Source: an uncultured Eubacteriales bacterium (lineage in GTDB: Bacteria; Bacillota; Clostridia; Oscillospirales; CAG-272). Taken from it: DNA of 7,249 nt. Positions 1 to 5,001 of this stretch are shown piece by piece. How positions within the stretch are numbered: the first letter of the stretch is position 1; each line of letters begins with the position of its first letter. Location: contig CAKSVM010000122.1 of NCBI GenBank assembly GCA_934503195.1, positions 1-7,249 on the forward strand. Reading direction: 5' to 3'. Below the pieces are notes generated by a model. It was not told the origin of the DNA. It worked only from the letters and a program-made list of their open reading frames with translations, and made no database searches. The translations under genes and the position numbers were made by a program.

Positions 1-114
1 GCCTTGCGCCGCGCTCCCGCTTTACGAACCACAGCGAAGCGCGAATCGGCGCGGAATACCTGACGTATCAGCTCCTTTTCAACCTCACCGTAACCCTCCC
101 GCCGCGTTTTTTTC
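1..114. other. Left-edge stretch with no assigned gene
   Basis: No start codon, RNA gene or repeat is recognisable here. One plus-strand frame is open from base 3 to the TAG at 192-194 (about 63 codons, mostly G/C at third positions). It has no start in the window and resembles no family I know. It could be the 3' end of a gene converging on the TVP38-family gene, with an overlap of about 43 bases, or simply chance openness in GC-rich DNA. The T7 run at 107-113 has no convincing hairpin before it on the plus strand. Confidence 0.2.
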
Positions 115-144
115 AAAAGGTCTGCCCGGATTCCCAGACAGGCC
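115..144 (-). terminator. Intrinsic terminator of the deacetylase/TVP38 operon
   Basis: On the minus strand, eight bases after the TAA of the TVP38-family gene, GGCCTGTCTGG (144-134) pairs with CCGGGCAGACC (129-119) around a GAAT loop. Ten of eleven positions pair, two as G-T wobbles, and TTTT (118-115) follows. The U-tract is short, so termination may be partial. The same hairpin on the plus strand has two mismatches and is weaker. Confidence 0.55.
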
Positions 145-151
145 GTGCGTT

Positions 152-844
152 TTACTTTTTCTCCCCGCTTTTCTTGCTTTTCGTCAACAGATAGTAAATC
201 AGACACGAGAGTGCGGAGAGCGTGATCGAGATCGCGCAGGCGATGATGAAGGTCGGCGATGTCGGGTCGGTCAGCGACCTTCCGATCACGGTCGCCGCGA
301 GTATCCCGAACAGCGCACCCGCGAGGCTTCCCGAAAGGTACACGAGGAACGGGAATTTCTGCGTCCCGAGGTACATACTCACGACGTCCATCGGAAGCAT
401 ATTCAGCGCGCGCAGAATGTACGAGATGAACCATCTGTTCCTTGTCGACGAGACGATTTCCCGCACCTTCGGGTGCTTTTTTAAGAGCTTGTCGGTCACG
501 TCAAGCCCGATGAAGCGGCCGATCGCGTAGCCGAGCGAATGCTCGAGTGCCATGCAGACTATATTCACGATTATCGCCGCCCACGTCGGAAAATACAGCC
601 CCACCGCGATCTGCAACGCCATTATCGGCGGAAAGACCAGAAGCGTTTTCACCGCGTAGAGGAACATCATGAAGAGTGCGGCGAGGAAATAATTGGCGGG
701 CGTGTAGTGGAGAATCGCGTCGATCGAGAATTCCTTTCCCGACGCGAAATACCAGATGATTCCTCCGGCTAAGATCACGACAACGGCGATTCTTATGACG
801 CTGATAAGGAGCGCGGCGCGGTTTTTTGGTTTCTCGGTTGGCAT
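152..844 (-). CDS. TVP38/TMEM64 (VTT domain, DedA-like) family membrane protein
   Basis: This is a 230-residue integral membrane protein of the VTT/SNARE-associated superfamily. Bacterial members are linked to lipid-carrier or phospholipid handling across the cytoplasmic membrane, but the substrate of this one cannot be read from sequence. Visible features are an N-terminal membrane segment (about 12-33); a hydrophobic region (50-100) containing VFPPIMALQIAVG, as expected for the first re-entrant element; the family's GYAIGRFIG stretch (105-113); a basic stretch (120-137); the arginine/proline stretch ILRALNMLPMDVVSMYLG (143-160) matching the second conserved element; and two further membrane segments (about 166-188 and 198-220) before a lysine-rich tail. 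Its ATG overlaps the upstream deacetylase stop by one base (TGATG). Its own ribosome site, GAGGAA, is far from the ATG, so coupled translation is likely. Length is normal for the family. The family assignment is good; the role is inferred. Confidence 0.85.
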   Translation of the reverse strand: MPTEKPKNRAALLISVIRIAVVVILAGGIIWYFASGKEFSIDAILHYTPANYFLAALFMMFLYAVKTLLVFPPIMALQIAVGLYFPTWAAIIVNIVCMALEHSLGYAIGRFIGLDVTDKLLKKHPKVREIVSSTRNRWFISYILRALNMLPMDVVSMYLGTQKFPFLVYLSGSLAGALFGILAATVIGRSLTDPTSPTFIIACAISITLSALSCLIYYLLTKSKKSGEKK

Positions 845-1527
845 CAGAGCAGCGTTTCCTCGTTGGTGCCGTAGAAAATGTCGTCGCGTCCGGCGAGCAT
901 ATCGCAGAAACGCTCGATGACGTCCCAGTTCTTGTCGATCTCGAACTCATAGGTGTGTCCCCAGACGTAGAAGAGCTTCGGCGTTTCGGGCTTCAGCCCG
1001 ATGAACTCCTTAGCAAGCTCCATCAGCGCGGCGTCCTTGTGGTGGCAGGTCGGTCTGAAGCGGAGAAGATCGGTCTGGAGGTCGAAGCTGCGCGAGGAAT
1101 TCGTTCCACGCGCGTACTTTATCCCGAGCTCACGGAGGACGTCGACCGTCTCGTCGGAATACGAGCCGTAAGGATACGCCATTCCGACCGGCATCTTTCC
1201 GGTGATCGCCTCGATGTTGATCATGTCGGTCAGCATCTCGGTGCGGCAGGTGGCGCGGTTCAGCTTTTCAAGGTGCGGATGGGTCAGCGAGTGGCTGGCG
1301 ATTTCGTGTCCCTTGTAGGCGTCGGCAAGCTCGCTCCACGTGTACTTCTCGATGAACGCGCCGTCGCGGGTGAAGTTCGGGCGTCCGCCCTCCTTGGGGT
1401 GACGCGCGGTGTTGATGTTGAAGGTGCATTTCATCCCGTATTTATTGAGGATTTCGATGAGCTTGCCGTCGGGGCAGATTCCGTCGTCGTAGCTGAAGGT
1501 CAGTGCCTTCATTTTTCCGTTGAACAT
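844..1527 (-). CDS. Polysaccharide deacetylase family protein (NodB-like, CE4-type), no signal peptide
   Basis: This is a 227-residue metal-dependent carbohydrate esterase-type protein. From the chosen start the NodB motifs are in order: TFSYDDG (10-16, with D14 as expected catalytic base and D15 as metal ligand), HSLTHPH (79-85, H79 and H83 as metal ligands), AYPYGSYS (118-125), a CHH pair (161-163) in the late motif region, and WGHTYEF (189-195) with H191 as candidate catalytic acid. There is no signal peptide or membrane anchor, so the product is probably cytoplasmic, unlike secreted peptidoglycan or chitin deacetylases. The substrate is unknown. I start at 1527 because AAAGGAGAT lies eight bases upstream and because the alternative ATG at 1563 sits at the predicted transcription start. 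The gene leads an operon with the TVP38-family membrane protein, which suggests a shared envelope-related job (inference). Confidence 0.85.
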   Translation of the reverse strand: MFNGKMKALTFSYDDGICPDGKLIEILNKYGMKCTFNINTARHPKEGGRPNFTRDGAFIEKYTWSELADAYKGHEIASHSLTHPHLEKLNRATCRTEMLTDMINIEAITGKMPVGMAYPYGSYSDETVDVLRELGIKYARGTNSSRSFDLQTDLLRFRPTCHHKDAALMELAKEFIGLKPETPKLFYVWGHTYEFEIDKNWDVIERFCDMLAGRDDIFYGTNEETLL

Positions 1528-1566
1528 TTTGCTTATCTCCTTTAAGGTGAAAATAAATTTCATTCT

Positions 1567-1595
1567 ATTATATCATATTCTGTCCGTTTTGTCAA
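1567..1595 (-). promoter_or_regulatory. Perfect-consensus SigA promoter for the deacetylase operon
   Basis: On the minus strand TTGACA (1595-1590) and TATAAT (1572-1567) are separated by exactly 17 bases. Transcription should begin near 1560, giving a leader of about 33 bases before the ATG at 1527. All twelve consensus positions match, so strong basal expression is expected. Confidence 0.85.
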
Positions 1596-1723
1596 GTCAA
1601 ACAGTGGCGTACTTTTGAAACTCGCGGAAAAAATTCAGGCCTGACGCGAAAAAATCGCTTTTTGCCGTAAAGTCCGCCGCTTTATGCAAGAGGGAGAATC
1701 TCGTCTGACGGGTGAAAAAAGGC

Positions 1724-1752
1724 TTGCGTTTTTGTCGATACTATGATATAAT
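1724..1752 (+). promoter_or_regulatory. Extended -10 promoter for the decarboxylase beta gene
   Basis: TATAAT at 1747-1752 is preceded by TG one base upstream (1744-1745), an extended -10 element. The -35 candidate TTGCGT (1724-1729), at 17-base spacing, matches only in its first three positions. The start site should be near 1759, leaving a short leader with AAAGGATGG (1766-1774) ahead of the ATG at 1782. In the rest of the 1564-1723 gap I see only a weak GCGA/TCGC hairpin and no gene. Confidence 0.65.
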
Positions 1753-1781
1753 GATTAAAAACAACAAAGGATGGTAACGCA

Positions 1782-2900
1782 ATGGACGCACTTTTTTCAA
1801 ACCTCACGAACCTGACTTGGCAGCAGGTCGTCATGTGGTGCATCGGCGGACTTCTCATTTTCCTTGCGATAAAGAAGGAGATGGAGCCGACGCTGCTGCT
1901 TCCGCTCGGATTCGGCGCGATAATCGTCAATCTCCCGATGTCGAGTGCGGTGGCACGGATGGTAGAGGGAGTTCTCGAAGAGGGGCCGCTTTCGACGCTC
2001 TATGAGGCCGGGATCGCCAACGAGCTTTTCCCGCTGATTCTCTTCATCGGAATCGGCGCGATGATCGATTTCGGCCCGATTCTCACGAACCCGAAGCTGA
2101 TGCTCTTCGGAGCGGCGGCGCAGTTCGGAATCTTCTTCACGCTCTGCGTGGCGTCAATTTTCTTCCCCGTAAGCGACGCGGCCTCGATCGCGATAATCGG
2201 CGCGGCTGACGGTCCGACCTCGATCGTTGTCGCCCAGAAGCTCGGAAGCAAATATCTCGGCGCGATCATGGTCGCGGCCTATTCCTACATGGCTCTCGTG
2301 CCGATAATCCAGCCTCCGGTCATAAAGCTTCTGACGACGAGGAAGGAACGGCTAATCAGAATGCCCTACAAGCCCGCGAGCGTCTCGAAGACGACCAGAA
2401 TCCTCTTCCCGATAATCATCACGATCATCACGGGAATTTTCGCGCCGTCGAGCGTGTCGCTGGTCGGATTCCTGATGTTCGGAAATCTCATCCGCGAGTG
2501 CGGAGTCCTCGACTCGCTCTCTGAGACGGCGCAGAAGACGCTCGCCAACCTCGTGACGATCTTCCTCGGAATCACGATCGCGTCGCAGATGCAGGCCGAA
2601 CAGTTCCTCCGTCCCGAGACGCTTTTAATCCTCGGACTCGGACTCTTCGCCTTTGTATTTGACACGGCGGGCGGCGTGATCTTCGCGAAGATCCTGAATC
2701 TTTTCCTGAAGGAGAAGATCAACCCGATGATCGGTGCGGCGGGAATTTCGGCCTTCCCGATGTCGGGGCGGATCGTCCACATCATGGGCCGCAAGGAGGA
2801 TCCCGAAAACTTCCTTCTGATGCAGTCGATCGGCGTCAACGTCTCGGGTCAGATCGCGTCGGTCATCGCCGGCGGACTGATTCTGAACTTCTTCATGTGA
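1782..2900 (+). CDS. Sodium ion-translocating decarboxylase, beta subunit (OadB/GcdB/MmdB family)
   Basis: This 372-residue polytopic membrane protein belongs to the family that couples decarboxylation of a carboxybiotin carrier to Na+ export across the cytoplasmic membrane. Residues known to be essential in Klebsiella OadB are all present at matching spacing: the GAADGPTS aspartate D143 (Asp203 there), Y169 (Tyr229), and N314, G318, S323 and R330 in the NPMIGAAGISAFPMSGR stretch (Asn373, Gly377, Ser382, Arg389). Other family stretches are GFGAIIVNLPMSS (43-55), the LFIGIGAMIDFGP segment (87-99), IIQPPVIKLLTT (175-186) and NVSGQIASVIAGG (353-365). Length is close to GcdB. It is followed after 10 bases by a small gamma-like gene. 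No carboxyltransferase alpha subunit or biotin carrier lies in the window, so the decarboxylated substrate (oxaloacetate, glutaconyl-CoA, methylmalonyl-CoA or another) cannot be assigned. Confidence 0.93.
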   Translation: MDALFSNLTNLTWQQVVMWCIGGLLIFLAIKKEMEPTLLLPLGFGAIIVNLPMSSAVARMVEGVLEEGPLSTLYEAGIANELFPLILFIGIGAMIDFGPILTNPKLMLFGAAAQFGIFFTLCVASIFFPVSDAASIAIIGAADGPTSIVVAQKLGSKYLGAIMVAAYSYMALVPIIQPPVIKLLTTRKERLIRMPYKPASVSKTTRILFPIIITIITGIFAPSSVSLVGFLMFGNLIRECGVLDSLSETAQKTLANLVTIFLGITIASQMQAEQFLRPETLLILGLGLFAFVFDTAGGVIFAKILNLFLKEKINPMIGAAGISAFPMSGRIVHIMGRKEDPENFLLMQSIGVNVSGQIASVIAGGLILNFFM

Positions 2901-2910
2901 GGTGAGCGAA

Positions 2911-3066
2911 ATGAATTTTAATCCTATGAACTTTGTGTCGAGTCTCCCGTACATGGGCTGGGGGATGCTCGGAATCCTGATCGTTATGGGAATCATCATC
3001 ATCGTCACGATGATTCTTGAGAAAATCACCTCCGGAAAGCCGGGGGATAAGAAGGACGAGAAGTAA
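2911..3066 (+). CDS. Small OadG-like (gamma-type) single-pass membrane protein
   Basis: A 51-residue protein with a short N-terminal segment, one strong membrane helix (about 16-36, GWGMLGILIVMGIIIIVTMI) and a charged cytoplasmic tail ending KPGDKKDEK. The start is supported by AGGTGA (2900-2905) just after the beta-subunit stop, with a 10-base gap. OadG/MmdD gamma subunits are small, have one N-terminal helix, assemble the decarboxylase complex, and lie beside the beta gene. This one fits in topology and position but is shorter than classical OadG and lacks an extended C-terminal domain to contact alpha. It best matches the OadG-related small transporter subunit type. The call rests mainly on context and topology, because a single helix gives little sequence signal. 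Confidence 0.75.
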   Translation: MNFNPMNFVSSLPYMGWGMLGILIVMGIIIIVTMILEKITSGKPGDKKDEK

Positions 3067-3076
3067 TTGTAAAAAA

Positions 3077-3123
3077 ACCATGAACCCGCCTGTTGCGCTT
3101 GACTAACCGGCGGGTTCTATGGT
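3077..3123. terminator. Hairpin after the beta/gamma-like genes, possible terminator
   Basis: GAACCCGCC (3082-3090) pairs perfectly with GGCGGGTTC (3109-3117). The helix extends outward through ACCAT (3077-3081) and ATGGT (3119-3123) past one bulged T (3118), giving 14 pairs; GTT/AAC inside the loop may add three. An A7 run (3071-3077) lies on the left, so the U-tract rule is met only for transcription on the minus strand. On the plus strand the sequence after the stem runs straight into a -10 box. It may end the upstream operon inefficiently or block antisense transcription. Confidence 0.4.
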
Positions 3124-3128
3124 ATAAT
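3099..3128 (+). promoter_or_regulatory. SigA promoter for the riboswitch-mntP transcript
   Basis: TTGACT (3099-3104) and TATAAT (3123-3128) are 18 bases apart. The predicted start near 3135 coincides with the first base of the aptamer closing helix, as expected for a riboswitch leader. The -35 box lies in the loop of the preceding hairpin, and the -10 box begins at its last paired base. Confidence 0.8.
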
Positions 3129-3134
3129 AACTAA

Positions 3135-3239
3135 GTTATCTGAGGGAGTAGTGAGCAGAAGAATACCAAGGTATTTATCCGCTGCAAGTCAACATACTGA
3201 CTTTTAGTCTGGCTTGCATTAAATCGCGAGACTTATGAC
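3135..3239 (+). promoter_or_regulatory. yybP-ykoY-type manganese riboswitch aptamer
   Basis: The mntP leader carries the hallmarks of the Mn2+-sensing yybP-ykoY class. GGAGTAG (3145-3151) follows the 5' strand of the closing helix, and GCGAGA (3226-3231, consensus GCAAGA) precedes its 3' strand. The closing helix P1 forms from GTTAT plus GAG (3135-3139, 3142-3144) against CTT plus ATGAC (3232-3234, 3235-3239), with CT unpaired between the blocks. Inside, GCAG (3155-3158) pairs with CTGC (3182-3185) and encloses an AATAC/GTATT hairpin (3162-3175). The CTGC bases 3184-3185 alternatively belong to a seven-pair helix 3184-3190 with 3211-3217, which encloses the AACATAC stretch and a GACT/AGTC stem. 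Mn2+ bridging of two loops is known for this class; the assignment here is by motif and by the downstream mntP gene, not by covariance search. Confidence 0.85.
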
Positions 3240-3282
3240 GGCGTTTTTGCCGCGCATGAAGTCACTCTTTGACTCGTCGCGG
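3230..3282 (+). promoter_or_regulatory. Expression platform: anti-aptamer and antiterminator helices
   Basis: Two mutually exclusive helices can form. The anti-aptamer hairpin 3230-3263 pairs GACTT with AAGTC, ATG with CAT, and CGGC with GCCG around a GTTTTT loop; it uses the 3' strand of P1, so it cannot coexist with a closed aptamer. The antiterminator pairs CCGCG (3250-3254) with CGCGG (3278-3282), with an inner AGTC/GACT helix (3260-3263 with 3271-3274). It uses bases from both the anti-aptamer and the left arm of the terminator. Mn2+-stabilised P1 would therefore favour the antiterminator and switch mntP on. Confidence 0.65.
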
Positions 3283-3309
3283 TCATACGCGTCGGGTTAT
3301 TTTTATTTT
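3271..3309 (+). terminator. Riboswitch-controlled intrinsic terminator upstream of mntP
   Basis: GACTCGTCGCG (3271-3281) pairs with CGCGTCGGGTT (3288-3298) around a six-base loop. Ten of eleven positions pair, with wobbles near the base and one T-T mismatch. ATTTTTATTTT (3299-3309) follows directly. It ends just before the mntP ribosome site, which is the classic place for transcriptional riboswitch control. Confidence 0.75.
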
Positions 3310-3323
3310 GCGGAGGAGAAATC

Positions 3324-3914
3324 ATGGACTGGAGTTTTATTTTCTTTTTTAACAGTGTGCTTCTTGGCGCGGGACTCGCGATGGACGCGTTCTCGGTTTC
3401 GCTGGCGAACGGACTGGGCGACCCGAAGATGAAGAAATGTCGGATGTGCGGTATCGCGGGAGTTTTCGCGGGGTATCAGTTCGCGATGCCGATGATCGGC
3501 TGGGTCTGCGTCCACACGATCGTGCAGTATTTCAAGTCGTTTGAGAAGTTCATCCCTTGGATCGCGCTGATTTTACTCGGCTACATCGGCGGAAATATGC
3601 TGATCGAGGGCATCCGCTGCGCCGGGGAGGACGAGAAGGGCGAGAAGCTGACCTTTTCCGCGCTGATGGTGCAGGGAATCGCGACGTCGATCGACGCGCT
3701 CTCGGTCGGCTTCACGATCGCGGACTACGGACTGGTGATGGCACTCGTATGTTCGCTGATCGTCGCGGTCGTGACGTTCGGAATCTGCATGGCGGGTTTG
3801 CGGCTCGGAAAGCTCTTCGGAACGAAGCTCGCCGGGAAGGCCGGGATTCTCGGCGGCGTGATTCTTATCGGAATCGGGCTGGAGATTTTCATCAAGGGCG
3901 TGTTTTTCGCGTGA
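3324..3914 (+). CDS. mntP: Manganese efflux pump MntP
   Basis: This 196-residue, six-helix membrane protein exports Mn2+ across the cytoplasmic membrane. MntP is built as two related halves, and both signature helices are visible: GLAMDAFSVSLANG (17-30) with D21, and QGIATSIDALSVGF (117-130) with D124. These acidic helix positions correspond to those needed for transport in characterised MntP proteins. Membrane segments lie near 5-25, 43-65, 75-95, 112-135, 137-160 and 173-195, with a charged loop (98-110) separating the halves. Length is typical. The ATG at 3324 follows GGAGGAG (3312-3318). The gene is monocistronic: it has its own promoter and Mn2+ riboswitch upstream and a terminator beginning three bases after its stop. 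The regulatory element independently supports manganese as the substrate. Confidence 0.95.
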   Translation: MDWSFIFFFNSVLLGAGLAMDAFSVSLANGLGDPKMKKCRMCGIAGVFAGYQFAMPMIGWVCVHTIVQYFKSFEKFIPWIALILLGYIGGNMLIEGIRCAGEDEKGEKLTFSALMVQGIATSIDALSVGFTIADYGLVMALVCSLIVAVVTFGICMAGLRLGKLFGTKLAGKAGILGGVILIGIGLEIFIKGVFFA

Positions 3915-3916
3915 GG

Positions 3917-3947
3917 CGCGGGGTAGGGAAAGCCTCCCCGCGTTTTT
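3917..3947 (+). terminator. Intrinsic terminator of mntP
   Basis: CGCGGGG (3917-3923) pairs with CCCCGCG (3936-3942), and AGG/CCT continues the helix past one bulged T, leaving a GAAAG loop. TTTTT (3943-3947) follows. The last T is also the final base of the convergent LysR gene's stop codon, so the hairpin separates the two converging units. On the minus strand there is no T-tract. Confidence 0.88.
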
Positions 3948-4843
3948 CATATCCCCTCGGCCGTCTGTCTGTAAATCCGCACAAGCGAGCGGAGCACGTC
4001 GTCGTGGCCGAAATCGCGGTGGTAGACGATGTTCGTCTCGCGGATCATCGACAGATTCTCGATCGGAAGGGCGGTCAGCTTGCCTTTCCTTAGTTCGTCC
4101 ATGCAGGCCGAGCGCGCGAGGATTGAGATTCCGAGATCCTTCCGGACAAGATCCTTGATCGCCGCGATTGAGTCGACCTCGAGCATGACATCGAAGTCGG
4201 AGAGCGTCTCGCCGATGCTCTCAAGCCGCGACTCGAAGAGGATCCGCGTCGCCGAGGACGGGAGTCTTAAGATCATCTTCTGCTTCTTCAGTTCGCCGAG
4301 CGTGACCATTTCGTGACTGGCGAGCGGGTTGTCGTTTGACATGACGCAGACGAGATAGTCGGTGTCGAGCATCAGCGAAAAGAGGTCGCGGCCGTAGGGT
4401 TTTCCCTCGACGATCGCCAGATCGAGCTCATAATTTTCGAGCATAGTATAAAGATTATTTATCGTGTCAGTAATCATTGTTATGACTGTTCCGTTCTCCT
4501 CACGGCTGTAGCGGGCGATGACCTCGGTGATGAGATTCGACTCGGCCGTGTGCGTGATGCCGATACGCAGTCGCGAGAGGTGGCGTTCGTTGTCGGCGAG
4601 ATCGGAGCGCAGACGGTCGTTCATCGCCGACATACGCCGGGCGCATTTTATGACGATCTCGCCTTCCGCCGTGATTTTAAGCTCATTTTTGCCGCGGACG
4701 AAGATCTTCACGCCGAGTTCGTCCTCGAGCTGTGATATGTGGTGGCTGACGGCGGGCTGGGTCAGTGAAAGCTCCTCGGCGGCCTTTGTGAAGCTCTTAA
4801 GATCCGCGACGGCGAGCAGGGAATTTACCTTCTGGTCGAGCAT
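3947..4843 (-). CDS. LysR-family transcriptional regulator
   Basis: This 298-residue protein has the standard LysR layout. The N-terminal winged helix-turn-helix (1-60) shows the family pattern SFTKAAEELSLTQPAVSHHISQLEDELG (17-44) followed by KIFVRG. A linker helix (about 62-90) precedes a two-lobed effector-binding domain from RLRIGITHTAES (91-102) to the C-terminus, with DLAIVEG (141-147) and the LVRKDLGISIL segment (232-242) in expected places. The ATG is preceded by AGGAGAGG (revcomp of 4849-4856). LysR proteins usually act as tetramers at a divergent promoter and respond to a small ligand. The gene diverges from the antiporter-mgtC pair across a 158-base AT-rich gap, so that pair is the likely target. 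The effector cannot be predicted; an ion-related or metabolic signal is inference only. Confidence 0.92.
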   Translation of the reverse strand: MLDQKVNSLLAVADLKSFTKAAEELSLTQPAVSHHISQLEDELGVKIFVRGKNELKITAEGEIVIKCARRMSAMNDRLRSDLADNERHLSRLRIGITHTAESNLITEVIARYSREENGTVITMITDTINNLYTMLENYELDLAIVEGKPYGRDLFSLMLDTDYLVCVMSNDNPLASHEMVTLGELKKQKMILRLPSSATRILFESRLESIGETLSDFDVMLEVDSIAAIKDLVRKDLGISILARSACMDELRKGKLTALPIENLSMIRETNIVYHRDFGHDDVLRSLVRIYRQTAEGI

Positions 4844-4868
4844 GATTTCCTCTCCTATTATAAAAATT

Positions 4869-4954
4869 TATGATATGTTCAAAAAATATAATTTGACTTT
4901 ATGCCAAAAATAGTATATCATATATTATACAGTTTTACAAGGGCTTTACGTAAA
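4869..4954. repeat. Candidate operator repeats in the divergent LysR/antiporter gap
   Basis: TATGATAT (4869-4876) and ATATCATA (4915-4922) are perfect 8-base inverted arms flanking the -35 box and overlapping the -10 box of the antiporter promoter. GTATA-N8-TATAC (4913-4930) straddles the same -10 region, and TTTACGTAAA (4945-4954) is a perfect 10-base palindrome in the predicted leader. LysR proteins typically bind such dyads, but AT-rich sequence makes short palindromes common by chance. Confidence 0.35.
4893..4921 (+). promoter_or_regulatory. Promoter for the antiporter-mgtC operon
   Basis: TTGACT (4893-4898) lies 17 bases from TATCAT (4916-4921), giving a start near 4928 and a leader of about 74 bases. 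TATTAT (4923-4928) is an alternative -10 at less favourable spacing. No good minus-strand promoter for the LysR gene is obvious in the same gap, though it is AT-rich and the two promoters may overlap. Confidence 0.6.
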
Positions 4955-5001
4955 TTTTACACTACGTGGAAGCTCTTTCAATATTTTCTGGAGGGAAAAG
5001 A

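Noticed and set aside
100..113. Plus-strand terminator at the T7 run
   Set aside because: No stable hairpin precedes the T-tract; the GC-rich bases before it do not find a complementary arm upstream.
826..1545. 239-codon plus-strand frame opposite the deacetylase
   Set aside because: The opposite strand carries all NodB motifs plus a perfect promoter and ribosome site; this frame has neither motif nor start signal.
1640..1675. Terminator-like GCGA/TCGC hairpin followed by TTTTT in the deacetylase/beta-subunit gap
   Set aside because: The stem has only four pairs and there is no upstream plus-strand gene to terminate.
3235..3432. 65-codon plus-strand frame starting in the mntP leader
   Set aside because: It runs through the riboswitch platform and into mntP in another frame, has no ribosome site, and is explained by the RNA structure and the real mntP gene.
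3557..4093. 178-codon plus-strand frame across the mntP 3' end and the LysR 3' end
   Set aside because: It is arginine- and aspartate-rich, reads through the mntP terminator, and has no family resemblance; it is a shadow of two real genes.
4966..5001. GTG start adding 12 residues to the antiporter
   Set aside because: There is no ribosome site before the GTG, whereas GGAGGG sits seven bases before the ATG at 5002.
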